DNA from: Bacillus sp. V59.32b
Lineage (GTDB): Bacteria; Bacillota; Bacilli; Bacillales; DSM-1321
Reading direction: 5' to 3'
Assembly (NCBI RefSeq): GCF_003429085.1
Contig: NZ_QVTC01000004.1
Span: forward strand, 1 to 64,000
Length of the DNA: 64,000 nucleotides
Shown piece by piece: positions 1 through 9,641 of this stretch (position 1 is the stretch's first letter; every line of letters starts with the position of its first letter). Made by a program: the position numbers and the translations under genes. The notes below the pieces were generated by a model. The model was not told the origin of the DNA. It ran no database searches and saw nothing but the letters and a program-made list of their open reading frames with translations.

Positions 1-125
1 GCCACGTCCTTATGTCTTACGTCGACGCCAACACATCCTGTGTAAGTCCCGGAGGCGTGCCCTTTTCCGAGGAGGCTTCCGGACTGCCCGCGGAAAGCGA
101 GCGCCTGGAGCGGAAATCAACGGAT
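1..125. repeat. GC-rich intergenic repeat, left part cut by window edge
   Basis: Non-coding stretch markedly richer in GC than its surroundings, ending in GCGGAAAGCGAG and CTGGAGCGGAAATCAACGG. From memory this core is a dispersed intergenic repeat of many Bacillaceae genomes. Only one copy lies in this window, so its repeat nature cannot be shown here. The left boundary is unknown because the window begins inside it. Confidence 0.45.
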
Positions 126-243
126 AATCAAAGCTTAAACCACTTCTTTTGGTGAAGAACCTTCCTTTTTTAGTTTAAAGAAATTCACCCAAGAAAACCA
201 GAACTATACTTTCACACATTTTTTAAAGTAGAATGTAATTTCT

Positions 244-271
244 TTGCAAACACTATAATAGATGCTATAAT
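244..271 (+). promoter_or_regulatory. Putative sigma-A promoter of speA
   Basis: A -35 like TTGCAA (244-249) and a consensus -10 TATAAT (266-271) are separated by 16 bp. Transcription would start near 278, giving a leader of about 40 nt before the TTG start of speA. The rest of 126-317 shows no gene. Confidence 0.55.
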
Positions 272-317
272 TCATTTGTTTTATGCTAATTTTTTTCAGA
301 AGAGGTGTTATGAAGAA

Positions 318-1796
318 TTGTCACAATATGATACACCCTTATTCACAGGTTTAATTCAACACGCCCAAAAAAATCCAGTCCAATTTCATATACCCGGACA
401 TAAAAAAGGGGCGGGCATTGATCCGGATTTTCGCGAATTCATAGGTGAAAATGCACTATCGATCGACTTGATCAATATCGCTCCATTAGACGATCTCCAT
501 CAACCAAAAGGAATGATTAAGCAAGCCCAAGATCTGGCGGCAGAAGCCTTTGGAGCAGATCATACTTTTTTTTCCGTCCAAGGGACAAGCGGCGCGATCA
601 TGACGATGGTGATGGCGGTTTGCGGACCTGGAGACAAGATTATTGTTCCAAGAAACGTTCATAAATCCGTTATGTCCGCTATCGTTTTCTCGGGAGCCGT
701 ACCGATATTTATCCATCCGGAGATTGATAAAAATCTCGGAATCTCCCACGGAATTACGACTGAATCAGTGGAACACGCGCTAGAGCAGCATCCTGATGCA
801 AAAGGATTGCTTGTCATAAACCCAACGTATTTCGGGATTTCAGCTGACTTAAAGAAAATCGTTGAAATTGCCCATTCTTATGACGTTCCCGTACTCGTGG
901 ACGAAGCCCACGGAGTCCATATCCATTTTCATGAAGATTTGCCACTGTCAGCTATGCAGGCGGGTGCGGATATGGCAGCCACGAGCGTTCATAAGCTCGG
1001 AGGCTCCATGACACAAAGCTCGATCTTGAACGTCCGGGAAGGCCTTGTTTCAGCAAATCGGGTGCAATCGATCCTGAGCATGCTTACAACAACATCTACG
1101 TCATATTTGCTGTTGGCTTCTCTGGATGTAGCCAGAAAGCAGCTCGCCACCAAAGGCAGGGAATTGATTTCTCAAACGATATCTCTTGCTGACTATATAC
1201 GCGGGGAAATCAACAAAATTTCAGACCTGCATTGCATTGGCAAGGAAATTCTCGGCAGCAAAGCAACTTTTGACCTAGACCCTACCAAGCTGATTATATC
1301 GGTGAAAGATCTTGGCATCTCCGGTTATGATGTAGAGAAATGGCTTCGTGAAAAGCATAATATCGAGGTGGAGATGTCCGATTTATACAACATCCTCTGT
1401 ATCATTACACCTGGGGATACGAAGAAAGAGGCAGACATATTAATCCATGCACTCAAGGATATTTCTGAAGAATTCCGTAAATATACCGCGAAGGAAGGCA
1501 AAACGGAAACCGAAGTGTTGCTGCCTAATATTCCCACCCTCACCGTAACGCCGCGGGACGCTTTTTATGCAGATACCGAAATCGTACCAATCGACGAGTC
1601 AATCGGCCGGACCAGTGCCGAGTTTATCATGGTATATCCCCCAGGAATTCCGATTTTTATTCCAGGGGAAATTATTACGAAGGAAAACGTCGAATACATT
1701 AAGAAAAATATCGAAGTCGGTTTACCTGTTCAGGGACCTGAAGACAGCGAGTTAAAATTCCTCCGGGTCATTAAGGAATTCAAAGCAATAAAATAA
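318..1796 (+). CDS. speA: Arginine decarboxylase (Orn/Lys/Arg decarboxylase, fold-type I PLP enzyme)
   Basis: Decarboxylates arginine to agmatine, the first step of polyamine synthesis in Bacillus. The 492-aa product has IPGHKKG near the N-terminus, the PLP pocket motif DEAHGVH (from about residue 195) and the Schiff-base lysine K226 in SVHKLGG. The C-terminal decarboxylase domain includes YPPGIPIFIPGE. I chose TTG at 318 because AGAGGTG (301-307) lies ten bases upstream and the protein then begins MSQYDTPL, as I recall for B. subtilis SpeA. A longer frame from TTG 276 has no ribosome site. An out-of-frame ATG at 310 overlaps the start region but stops quickly. Confidence 0.95.
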   Translation: MSQYDTPLFTGLIQHAQKNPVQFHIPGHKKGAGIDPDFREFIGENALSIDLINIAPLDDLHQPKGMIKQAQDLAAEAFGADHTFFSVQGTSGAIMTMVMAVCGPGDKIIVPRNVHKSVMSAIVFSGAVPIFIHPEIDKNLGISHGITTESVEHALEQHPDAKGLLVINPTYFGISADLKKIVEIAHSYDVPVLVDEAHGVHIHFHEDLPLSAMQAGADMAATSVHKLGGSMTQSSILNVREGLVSANRVQSILSMLTTTSTSYLLLASLDVARKQLATKGRELISQTISLADYIRGEINKISDLHCIGKEILGSKATFDLDPTKLIISVKDLGISGYDVEKWLREKHNIEVEMSDLYNILCIITPGDTKKEADILIHALKDISEEFRKYTAKEGKTETEVLLPNIPTLTVTPRDAFYADTEIVPIDESIGRTSAEFIMVYPPGIPIFIPGEIITKENVEYIKKNIEVGLPVQGPEDSELKFLRVIKEFKAIK

Positions 1797-1810
1797 TGAA
1801 ACAATCATGA

Positions 1811-1859
1811 TAAAGAAAACTCGCCTCTGCCTTCGCTTTTTAAAGCGGAAGCAGAGGCG
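1811..1859 (-). terminator. Intrinsic terminator of SR1/SR1P, inside a dispersed hairpin repeat
   Basis: CGCCTCTGC (1822-1830) pairs with GCAGAGGCG (1851-1859), extended by an imperfect inner stem. On the minus strand the stem is followed by AGTTTTCTTTA. The hairpin is also the left part of repeat copy A and lies downstream of convergent speA. Confidence 0.6.
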
Positions 1860-1880
1860 TAGTTGTACTTATGCAGATTG
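1811..1880 (+). repeat. Dispersed hairpin repeat, copy A
   Basis: Starts AAAGAAAACTCGCC and continues through a palindrome to GGCGTAGTTGTACTTATGCAG. The same start and the GTAGTTG..ATGCAG end recur in the copies near 2229, 4580, 18104 and 25638. See the finding on this family. Confidence 0.6.
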
Positions 1881-1908
1881 GTAACCTTGTTTTTACTTCT
1901 TTTTATAA

Positions 1909-2025
1909 TTATTCTTCCGTGTGATCCTCTGACCCGCAGCCGCAATTTGAGTAAAGCACGTTCACTTTTTCATCCTCATAATGATCCATTGTGTTATTGC
2001 ATTGTTGACAAACGATTGTTCCCAT
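1909..2025 (-). CDS. SR1P, small GapA-binding peptide
   Basis: A 38-aa protein beginning MGTIVCQQCN, with DEKVNVLYSNCGCG in the middle and an acidic end. This is the pattern of the SR1P family: an N-terminal MGTIVCQ, a DEKV..LY segment and paired cysteines that could bind a metal. A good ribosome site (AAGGGGAT) lies about seven bases before the ATG at 2025. SR1P of B. subtilis binds glyceraldehyde-3-phosphate dehydrogenase GapA and through it affects RNase J1, encoded here at 13548. It is convergent with speA. The frame is short and easily missed. Confidence 0.8.
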   Translation of the reverse strand: MGTIVCQQCNNTMDHYEDEKVNVLYSNCGCGSEDHTEE

Positions 2026-2069
2026 TTTTTCAATCCCCTTCCTAATGATTAGTTTTATTAGAAATTAAA

Positions 2070-2083
2070 TGAAAACGCTTTAA
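2070..2083. promoter_or_regulatory. Putative cre site (CcpA operator) of SR1
   Basis: TGAAAACGCTTTAA matches the catabolite-responsive element pattern TGWAANCGNTNWCA except for one base at the end. It lies about 6-19 bases downstream of the inferred minus-strand start site, a position suited to repression. B. subtilis SR1 is known to be repressed by glucose through CcpN and CcpA. Confidence 0.55.
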
Positions 2084-2095
2084 CTTTATAAATCT

Positions 2096-2124
2096 ATAAT
2101 AATATAACACAATTACTTTTTCAA
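2096..2124 (-). promoter_or_regulatory. Putative sigma-A promoter of SR1/SR1P
   Basis: Read on the minus strand: -35 TTGAAA (2124-2119), 17-bp spacer, -10 TATTAT (2101-2096). It points at the SR1P gene and lies just upstream of the cre-like site. Confidence 0.55.
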
Positions 2125-2228
2125 GCTTTAATTGTATGTCACATTAAATATTTTTGCTATTTATTTTGGATCTTTTCAAATTTAATCCAAATATAGTATA
2201 TCAGAATGAATCTTTATGGCCATCATTT

Positions 2229-2296
2229 AAAGAAAACTCATCGATTGACGAGACGTAAGGCGTGGATTAGACGTAGTTCTCCTGATGCAGAAAGGC
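2229..2296 (+). repeat. Dispersed hairpin repeat, copy B
   Basis: AAAGAAAACTCATCGATTG at the start, then CGTAAGGCG, AGACGTAGTT and GATGCAGAAAGG. It is most like copy C at 4580-4673, which has the opposite orientation. Confidence 0.6.
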
Positions 2297-2320
2297 GAAA
2301 AAAGAGCCAATACGGCTCTT
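2297..2320 (-). terminator. Terminator of the DUF3055-type gene
   Basis: AAGAGCC/GGCTCTT stem with a short loop, followed on the minus strand by a run of T (2303-2297). It lies directly after the stop of the gene at 2328. Confidence 0.75.
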
Positions 2321-2327
2321 TTAATTA

Positions 2328-2624
2328 TTATTCATATTGGGATTGAAACGGAATCTCCGGCAGGGTTTCTTTAAAAAATTCGGCTAATTCAACAGCATGC
2401 GCGCGCTCTATTTTAAAAGCAGCCTGTAGATATTCCAAGTCTTGACTGTCCTTTAATTCCAGGAGGGTAGAACGGCCTGTTTGCATACATATTACCAACG
2501 GCTTTCCAAAGAACATATTCGTATAGACGATTCCAAAATCAAATCTGGTTTCACTAGCGGTAAATCCAACAAACCTGACCTTGACAGTTTCGTTCTCATC
2601 ATATAGTTTTTCGAACAGTTCCAT
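2328..2624 (-). CDS. DUF3055/SAV0927-type cytosolic protein
   Basis: A 98-aa acidic soluble protein with no signal or membrane segment. The pattern RFVGFT...RFDFGIVYT..FFGKPLV..MQTGRS fits the DUF3055 (SAV0927) family of Firmicutes as I remember it; the role is unknown. GAGGAGGT precedes the ATG by four bases. It is a single gene with its own terminator, divergent from the DUF1885-type gene at 2784. The family call is from memory. Confidence 0.6.
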   Translation of the reverse strand: MELFEKLYDENETVKVRFVGFTASETRFDFGIVYTNMFFGKPLVICMQTGRSTLLELKDSQDLEYLQAAFKIERAHAVELAEFFKETLPEIPFQSQYE

Positions 2625-2783
2625 ATTTACCTCCTCTTAAATAGTTGTTAGAATATTATTATAATTCAAATAACTTTATCTTTCAAGTGGAAACCCTTGT
2701 GAATGCTATTGTATAAATCTTTAATATAATGCTAGAATGAAAGCGAATACATAGTTAAACTCATTTTTAAGGAGTGAATGAGA

Positions 2784-3218
2784 ATGGTCGAAAATGCGTA
2801 TATAAAACTGGTTCCCGGTTCAGATAGGGAAACGGTAACGCTTGACGAAGTAAAAGAACTATTTTTGTATTATAAGGAGATTACATCTAAGACTGGTGCT
2901 CAATTAGCATGGAACTATGAAAGCCAGGCTTTTCCATATGAAATGAAAGAAACGCCTGACTCAAAAGGGGAATGGATGTATCTGCAATCGGCTTCAGACC
3001 GCTATAATGTCATTTTACTTGGAATTGATCAAGAGAAAATCATCGATGATTCAGACCATGAAAGAATCCAATCTTACATACAAGTGACACTTCCTGAATC
3101 AGCAACATACGGGGATAAAGGAAAAGCAAATGAGTTTTGCAAATTTCTCGCAAAAAAACTGAAAGGTGAGCTTCACTTATTCAACAACAGGATCATGTAT
3201 TATTATCCTCGAAAGTAG
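2784..3218 (+). CDS. DUF1885-type conserved hypothetical protein
   Basis: A 144-aa soluble protein, beginning MVENAYIKLVPGS and ending in a conserved-looking block with GDKGKANEFCKFLAKKL and RIMYYYPRK. This matches a small Bacillus family (DUF1885) of unknown function. An ATG at 2778 is only three bases from AAGGAG, so the second ATG at 2784, nine bases away, is the better start. It is monocistronic, with a hairpin terminator at 3266-3295. Confidence 0.65.
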   Translation: MVENAYIKLVPGSDRETVTLDEVKELFLYYKEITSKTGAQLAWNYESQAFPYEMKETPDSKGEWMYLQSASDRYNVILLGIDQEKIIDDSDHERIQSYIQVTLPESATYGDKGKANEFCKFLAKKLKGELHLFNNRIMYYYPRK

Positions 3219-3265
3219 GGGAACACCTCGGACACAGCTTGTGTTAGCTGCACATCATGAGTTAA

Positions 3266-3295
3266 GACATCAGGAATAACCTGATGTCTTTCATT
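3266..3295 (+). terminator. Terminator of the DUF1885-type gene
   Basis: GACATCAGG (3266-3274) pairs with CCTGATGTC (3280-3288), followed by TTTCATTTT. Confidence 0.7.
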
Positions 3296-4150
3296 TTAAG
3301 GGGTTTCTATCAATTTAGGGTCGAGCATTTCATAACCTTTTGCCTGCAGACCGGTAATGATGCCGGAGATAGCCTCGCTCGTCCATTCTCTGTCATGCAT
3401 AAGCAAATTGGCTCCGTTTATCAGGTATGGTGAGTTCACCATAATTTGTGTCAGTGCCTCTTTCGTTTGATACTCCTTCTCCCAGTCGTAGCCATACGTC
3501 CAATTCATGACCAGCATTTTTTCCTCGGTTGCAAGTTTTTTGGAAAAATCGGTATTCATGCCAAACGGTGCGCGGAAAAACTTCGGCCGCTCCCCTATGA
3601 TCGCTTCAACCGCATCATTCAGTTTCACGATTTCATTTTTTTGCTCTGGTTCAGACAAGTCCTTTAATGTAGCATGACTCTGTGTGTGGTTTCCGATCGC
3701 AAAGCCCATCTCATGAATTTGTTTTAGAACTGCCTTTTCTTCTTCACTGTCTATGAAATGTCCATTTACAAAGAAAATCGCGTTCACATTATGTGATTTG
3801 AGTGTTTTTGCGATCTGCAGGGAATATTTATCCGGCGCATCATCAAAAGTTAAAAGGACGACCTTTGCGTTGGCGTTAGAAATAGGATTGACAGACGAAT
3901 TAGCTGGATTAAGACGGTATTGCGGTGTTGCACTTTTTACCACCTGCTCCGTCTCTTCAGCTTCAAGGTTACCTTTCTCCTCGTTCTCCTGTTTAGATGG
4001 CTCTTTTTGTTCATTCTTAATTTCTTTCTGTTCTGTTTCAGTTTGCTGTTTTTCTTTGCTTTCTATTTCCGAGGAAGCTTGGTTCCCGCCGCACCCGTTT
4101 AAAAGAAAGCAAAAGAAAACCGTACTTAGAAGTAGTCGTTTTTTTCTCAA
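3296..4150 (-). CDS. Polysaccharide deacetylase (NodB-type) lipoprotein
   Basis: Likely removes acetyl groups from a wall or surface polysaccharide on the outer face of the membrane. The TTG start at 4150 follows GGGGGT and gives 284 aa beginning MRKKRLLL, with a lipobox LLNGC, so the mature protein should be lipid-anchored. A long Glu/Lys/Gln-rich linker (about residues 25-75) leads to the NodB domain, with TFDDAPD, the metal motif HTQSHATL and FFRAPFG. Upstream in-frame codons to 4213 would place unrelated residues before the signal peptide, so I excluded them. The exact substrate is unknown. Confidence 0.8.
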   Translation of the reverse strand: MRKKRLLLSTVFFCFLLNGCGGNQASSEIESKEKQQTETEQKEIKNEQKEPSKQENEEKGNLEAEETEQVVKSATPQYRLNPANSSVNPISNANAKVVLLTFDDAPDKYSLQIAKTLKSHNVNAIFFVNGHFIDSEEEKAVLKQIHEMGFAIGNHTQSHATLKDLSEPEQKNEIVKLNDAVEAIIGERPKFFRAPFGMNTDFSKKLATEEKMLVMNWTYGYDWEKEYQTKEALTQIMVNSPYLINGANLLMHDREWTSEAISGIITGLQAKGYEMLDPKLIETP

Positions 4151-4169
4151 TGATGTACCCCCGCTCGAT

Positions 4170-4415
4170 TCAATATGGCAGAAATTCTTTAAGAAGAAGC
4201 TGTAAGAAAGCATAGCTAATTAAACTGGTGCATGTAATAAGAATCGTGCTTCTATTTGACTTCAGAATCGCTTTTCCGATATAGGAGGCGAGATAGCAAA
4301 ACACTAAAAACATCAATACCTTGAAAAGCATTCGGTCGTGATCCGATAACCACTCTACTACAGTATAACCGCTCCAGACGATTATTTGAAAGAGGAATAC
4401 AATGTAATTTTTCAA
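4170..4415 (-). CDS. Small hypothetical membrane protein
   Basis: About 81 aa, beginning MKNYIVFLFQ, with two or three hydrophobic segments and a basic turn (KSNRS) between the last two. I do not recognise the family. The TTG at 4415 is preceded at eight bases by GTGAGG, while the GTG at 4430 has no ribosome site. It lies 19 bp upstream of the deacetylase lipoprotein gene on the same strand, so the two are probably co-transcribed. It may be accessory to that enzyme, which is inference from position only. Confidence 0.5.
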   Translation of the reverse strand: MKNYIVFLFQIIVWSGYTVVEWLSDHDRMLFKVLMFLVFCYLASYIGKAILKSNRSTILITCTSLISYAFLQLLLKEFLPY

Positions 4416-4548
4416 AGTATTCAGCCTCACTTTAGTAAAATCCTTTATTTTTTTATAACCTTTTCAGAGGTTTTCAAACATGCTTCCGCTCTTTTAAAGA
4501 CAGAAACTTGTCCATTATATCCAATTATATGGCTGAAAAACAAAAAAA

Positions 4549-4580
4549 GCACACTTACCAATAGGTAAGTGTACTTTTTT
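4549..4580. terminator. Bidirectional terminator after pdhD
   Basis: ACACTTACC (4551-4559) and GGTAAGTGT (4564-4572) form a perfect stem. There is a T-run on the plus side and TTTTTTTGTTTTT on the minus side, which ends the pdh operon. Confidence 0.75.
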
Positions 4581-4673
4581 AGCAGAAAGGGAAAGTATAT
4601 ACTTACCTTCCTGCATAAGGGCAACTACGTCTAATCTCCGCCTTACGGCTCATCAATCGACGAGTTTTCTTTA
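4580..4673 (-). repeat. Dispersed hairpin repeat, copy C
   Basis: On the minus strand it runs AAAGAAAACTCGTCGATTG, CCGTAAGGCGG, AGACGTAGTTG, TTATGCAGGAAGG and ends in AAGTATATACTTTCC. It is the fullest copy of the family (about 94 bp) and is inverted relative to copy B. Confidence 0.65.
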
Positions 4674-4676
4674 TCG

Positions 4677-6086
4677 TTACTTCATAATATGGATGGGGTT
4701 GCCTAAGGCTACTTCAGCAGCTTCCATAGTGATTTCACCCAATGTCGGATGAGCGTGAATCGTCATGGCAATATCTTCAGCAGTCATGCCCGCTTCAATA
4801 GCCAGGCCTAGTTCTGCAATCATGTCACTTGCTCCAGGCCCTGCAATTTGGGCGCCGATTACCAGCCCGTCTTCCTTGCGTGTTACGAGCTTCATGAAAC
4901 CATCTGCATTATTTAAAGAAAGAGCACGTCCGTTAGCTGCAAATGGGAATTTCGCACCTGTTGCTTCAATGCCTTCATCCTTCGCTTGCTTTTCCGTATA
5001 CCCTACAGAAGCAAGTTCCGGTTCAGAGAAAACAACGGCAGGAATAGCAAGATAGTCAATTTCAGAAGCATGTCCGGCAATCGCCTCAGCAGCAATCTTG
5101 CCTTCATATGAAGCTTTATGGGCAAGTGGTGGTCCCTGTACAATGTCCCCGATTGCGTAGATATTGCTGACGCTTGTACGGGCTTGTTTGTCGATTTCAA
5201 CAAGGCCTCTTTCAGTCAATTTGACTCCAATTTGCTCAAGGCCTAGTTCGTCAGTGTTTGGACGGCGTCCAACGGTTACTAAGACATAATCAGCTTCGAC
5301 TTTCTTTTCTTCGCCTTTTGCTTCATACGTGACAACAACGCCGTTCTCTGTCTCTTCCACACCTTTTGCGGTCGCTTTCGTAACGATTTCAGCACCTTTT
5401 TTCTTTAGGTTTCTCGCTACAAGTGAAGACATTTGCTTTTCAAAGCCCATAAGGATTTCATCGAGGCCTTCCAAAATGGTCACCTTGGTTCCGAAGTTGG
5501 CAAAAGCGCCGCCAAGTTCTGTTCCAATGTAACCGCCGCCGATTACAACCATGGAAGCCGGTATTTCTTCCAGAGCAAGAGCGCCGGTAGAGTTAATGAC
5601 GCGCTTAGAATATTTAAACGCAGGCAACTCGATAGGAGTTGAGCCTGTTGCAATGATCGCATTTTTGAATGTATACGTTTGAGCGGAAGTTTCACTCATA
5701 ACGCGAAGGGTATTGGCATCAACAAAGTAAGCTTCTCCACTGACTGTTTCAACCTTGTTTCCTTTCAGAAGTCCGGCAACACCGCCAGTCAGTTTATTGA
5801 CGACAGAGCCTTTCCAAGCCTGAACTTTAGAAAAATCCACCTTCACATTCTCAGCTGTAATTCCCATATCCTCTGAATGCTGGGCTTCATGAAATCTGTG
5901 TCCCGCAGAAATTAAGGCTTTAGATGGGATGCAGCCAACATTAAGGCAAACTCCGCCTACCGTCCCTTTTTCTACAACTGTAACCTTTTGTCCAAGCTGG
6001 GCGGCACGGATAGCAGCAACATAACCGCCGGGGCCTGCACCAATTACTATAGTATCTGTTTCAATTGGGAAATCTCCTACTACCAT
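4677..6086 (-). CDS. pdhD: Dihydrolipoyl dehydrogenase, E3 of pyruvate dehydrogenase
   Basis: Flavoprotein that reoxidises the dihydrolipoyl arm of E2 and passes electrons to NAD. The 469-aa product has the FAD-binding GAGPGGY near residue 18, the redox disulfide GGVCLNVGC (C47, C52), the NAD-binding GGGYIGTE and the C-terminal catalytic pair in HAHPTLGE (about H446, E451). ATG at 6086 follows GGAGGCG. It is the last gene of pdhABCD, four bases after pdhC, and may also serve other 2-oxoacid dehydrogenases. Confidence 0.97.
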   Translation of the reverse strand: MVVGDFPIETDTIVIGAGPGGYVAAIRAAQLGQKVTVVEKGTVGGVCLNVGCIPSKALISAGHRFHEAQHSEDMGITAENVKVDFSKVQAWKGSVVNKLTGGVAGLLKGNKVETVSGEAYFVDANTLRVMSETSAQTYTFKNAIIATGSTPIELPAFKYSKRVINSTGALALEEIPASMVVIGGGYIGTELGGAFANFGTKVTILEGLDEILMGFEKQMSSLVARNLKKKGAEIVTKATAKGVEETENGVVVTYEAKGEEKKVEADYVLVTVGRRPNTDELGLEQIGVKLTERGLVEIDKQARTSVSNIYAIGDIVQGPPLAHKASYEGKIAAEAIAGHASEIDYLAIPAVVFSEPELASVGYTEKQAKDEGIEATGAKFPFAANGRALSLNNADGFMKLVTRKEDGLVIGAQIAGPGASDMIAELGLAIEAGMTAEDIAMTIHAHPTLGEITMEAAEVALGNPIHIMK

Positions 6087-6090
6087 TTTA

Positions 6091-7440
6091 TTACGCCTCC
6101 ATTAACAATAGTTCTGGATCGTTAAGCAATCTCTTGATGTGGTTTAATGCATTTTGTGCTGTGGCACCGTCAATGATTCGGTGGTCAAAGCTTAAAGATA
6201 ATGCCAATACTGGAGCGGCTACAATTTCACCGTCGCGAACGATTGGCTTCTCAGCGATGCGGCCGATTCCAAGGATGGCCACTTCAGGATGATTGATTAC
6301 AGGTGTGAACCATTGACCACCTGCGGAACCGATATTTGTGATCGTACAAGAAGCGCCCTTCATTTCATCTGGAGCCAATTTGCCGTCACGTGCTTTGCCT
6401 GCAAGTTCATTGATCTCGTTAGAAATAGCAAAGGTGGATTTACGGTCTGCATCCTTAACAACCGGAACAAGTAGTCCTCTATCAGTATCTGCAGCGATAC
6501 CAATGTTGTAATAATGCTTCTGGATGATCTCGCCTGCTTCATCATCAATCGAAGTGTTTAAAGCAGGGAATTCACGCAATGCGCTTGTCAAAGCTTTAAC
6601 AACGTAAGGAAGGAATGTAAGCTTGATTTCTTTTTGCGCTGCAATTTCCTTGAACTTCTTACGGTGAGCCACCAATTTGGTTACATCGATTTCATCCATT
6701 AATGTAACATGCGGCGCTGTGTGCTTAGAATTTACCATTGCTTTTGCAATCATTTTTCTTATCCCGCTCATTTTCTCACGAGTTTCAGGATACTGTCCAG
6801 CAGGAATTGCGGCAGCCGTTTTTTCGGTTGCTTCTTCTGCAGGTTGTCCAGCCTTCGCTTCCCCGGCATTATCAGGAATTGCGGCACCTCCGTTAAGGAA
6901 GCCATCTATATCATCTTTCATGATCCGTCCGTTGTCTCCGGAGCCTGCTACCTGGCGGATTTCAACGCCTTTTTCCCGCGCGTATTTACGAACAGAAGGC
7001 ATCGCGATAATGCGACGGTTAGGATCCACTTCAACTTGTGGCTGAGCACCTGCGCCTGTTGCACCGGTTGCTGCTTGTCCAGGAGCTTGTTCTTTTTTCA
7101 CTTCCTGTCCTGCTTCTGCAGTTGACTGGACTTGTGCTTCTGTCTTGCTTTCATCTTTAGCTTCCTCTTCATGATCGCCTTTGAACTGCAGGTTTTCATA
7201 TCCTGGAGCATCTAATGTAACGAGCACATCTCCAACTGTTGCCACAGTACCTTCTTCAACCAGAATTTCTTCGACAGTTCCTTCAACAGGTGACGGAATT
7301 TCCACAACGGCTTTGTCGTTTTGAACCTCACAAAGCACATCGTCTTCTTGGACTTTATCACCTGGTTTAATAAACCACTTTACAATTTCCCCCTCGTGAA
7401 TACCTTCTCCGATATCAGGGAGTCTAAATTGAAATGCCAC
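6091..7440 (-). CDS. pdhC: Dihydrolipoamide acetyltransferase, E2 of pyruvate dehydrogenase
   Basis: Core of the pyruvate dehydrogenase complex, transferring the acetyl group to CoA. The 449-aa product has an N-terminal lipoyl domain with the lipoylated lysine K43 in NDKAVVE, an Ala/Gln/Glu-rich linker, a subunit-binding domain (about 142-182, [15 protein letters not shown]) and a catalytic domain ending in DHRIIDG (H420). GTG at 7440 is preceded by AGGAGG at nine bases. A longer frame to 7464 would run through that ribosome site. A 104-bp gap holding a hairpin separates it from pdhB. Confidence 0.96.
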   Translation of the reverse strand: MAFQFRLPDIGEGIHEGEIVKWFIKPGDKVQEDDVLCEVQNDKAVVEIPSPVEGTVEEILVEEGTVATVGDVLVTLDAPGYENLQFKGDHEEEAKDESKTEAQVQSTAEAGQEVKKEQAPGQAATGATGAGAQPQVEVDPNRRIIAMPSVRKYAREKGVEIRQVAGSGDNGRIMKDDIDGFLNGGAAIPDNAGEAKAGQPAEEATEKTAAAIPAGQYPETREKMSGIRKMIAKAMVNSKHTAPHVTLMDEIDVTKLVAHRKKFKEIAAQKEIKLTFLPYVVKALTSALREFPALNTSIDDEAGEIIQKHYYNIGIAADTDRGLLVPVVKDADRKSTFAISNEINELAGKARDGKLAPDEMKGASCTITNIGSAGGQWFTPVINHPEVAILGIGRIAEKPIVRDGEIVAAPVLALSLSFDHRIIDGATAQNALNHIKRLLNDPELLLMEA

Positions 7441-7496
7441 TGTATTCAACCTCCTATTAGTCAATCATGTCATTAGTCCGGGCAGTCATTCAAGTA

Positions 7497-7531
7497 ATCT
7501 GCCTAAAGGGTTTGGGAGCCTTTAAGCAGAT
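7497..7531. other. Intra-operon hairpin between pdhB and pdhC
   Basis: ATCTGCCTAAAGG (7497-7509) pairs with CCTTTAAGCAGAT (7519-7531) with one mismatch. No T-run follows on the minus strand, so it is more likely a processing or stability element, or a partial attenuator, than a full terminator. Confidence 0.5.
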
Positions 7532-7544
7532 AGTTTATACATGT

Positions 7545-8522
7545 TTAGAAGTTCAATACTTTCTTCGCAGTTTCGATAATATCTTTAAAGTTCGGAAGCC
7601 AGACCCCTTCTGCTTGGGAGAATGGATAAACAGTATCAGCAGCCGTTACACGCAATACCGGAGCTTCCAAGCTTAAGATTGCACGTTCATTGATTTCAGC
7701 GACAACATTTGCCGCTACGCCAGCCTGTCTTTGAGCTTCCTGCACAACAACCACACGGCCTGTTTTTTCAACAGATGCAATAATTGTTTCAATATCAAGC
7801 GGCTGGATTGTCCGCAAATCGACTACCTCAACTGAATAGCCTTCTTTCTCGAGCTCTTCGGCAGCTTTTAATGATTCATGGACCATTGCTCCATAAGTGA
7901 TAATTGATAAATCGGATCCCTCACGCTTAACATCCGCCTTGCCAATTTCAATTGTGTATTCTTCTTCAGGAACTTCTGCACGGAATGCCCGATATAATTT
8001 CAAGTGTTCAAGGAAAATAACCGGATCATTGTCCCGGATTGCTGAGATTAGTAATCCTTTGGCATCATAAGGAGTAGATGGAACGACAACTTTAAGGCCA
8101 GGTGATTGAGTCATAAGTCCTTCTAAGCTATCTGAGTGCATTTCCGGAGTATGAACTCCTCCCCCAAATGGAGAGCGTACCGTAATGGGTTGGCTGTAAC
8201 GGCCACCTGAACGATAGCGGGTACGCGCCATTTGGCCAACGATGGAATCCATTACTTCGAACACAAATCCGAAGAATTGGATTTCCATTACTGGACGGAA
8301 GCCTTGAAGCCCTAATCCAATAGCTAACCCACCTATACCGGACTCAGCAAGCGGAGTATCAAAAACACGGTCTTCGCCAAATTCTTTTTGCAATCCTTCT
8401 GTTGCACGGAAAACACCGCCGTTTGCGCCAATGTCTTCCCCGAACAGTAGCACGTTTTCGTTATTGCGAAGCTCTGTACGTAACGCATCCGTGATTGCTT
8501 GTATCATTGTCATTTGAGCCAT
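7545..8522 (-). CDS. pdhB: Pyruvate dehydrogenase E1 beta subunit
   Basis: Beta chain of the thiamine-diphosphate E1, which decarboxylates pyruvate and reductively acetylates E2. The 325-aa product has the usual length and shows [28 protein letters not shown] (catalytic glutamate for TPP) and MEIQFFGF. A Ser/His-containing loop [20 protein letters not shown] is typical of the family. It follows pdhA with a 3-bp gap and has GGAG upstream at slightly long spacing. Confidence 0.97.
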   Translation of the reverse strand: MAQMTMIQAITDALRTELRNNENVLLFGEDIGANGGVFRATEGLQKEFGEDRVFDTPLAESGIGGLAIGLGLQGFRPVMEIQFFGFVFEVMDSIVGQMARTRYRSGGRYSQPITVRSPFGGGVHTPEMHSDSLEGLMTQSPGLKVVVPSTPYDAKGLLISAIRDNDPVIFLEHLKLYRAFRAEVPEEEYTIEIGKADVKREGSDLSIITYGAMVHESLKAAEELEKEGYSVEVVDLRTIQPLDIETIIASVEKTGRVVVVQEAQRQAGVAANVVAEINERAILSLEAPVLRVTAADTVYPFSQAEGVWLPNFKDIIETAKKVLNF

Positions 8523-8525
8523 AGC

Positions 8526-9641
<1,116 letters not shown>

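Larger units (their letters stand above)
1814..2089 (-). ncRNA. SR1-like dual-function RNA (transcript inferred)
   Basis: Inferred transcript from the minus promoter at 2096-2124 to the hairpin at 1811-1859. In B. subtilis SR1 lies between the pdh operon and speA, base-pairs with ahrC mRNA and encodes SR1P, which binds GapA. Here the SR1P frame and the genomic neighbourhood are kept. The base-pairing part cannot be verified by eye. Both ends are inferred from promoter and terminator. Confidence 0.55.

Noticed and set aside
276-317. Upstream TTG start for speA
   Set aside because: No ribosome site, and it lies at or before the inferred transcription start; the TTG at 318 has AGAGGTG at good distance.
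3753-4205. 150-aa plus-strand ORF opposite the deacetylase
   Set aside because: Antisense shadow; Ser/Phe/Cys-rich composition comes from the Glu/Lys-rich linker of the real gene.
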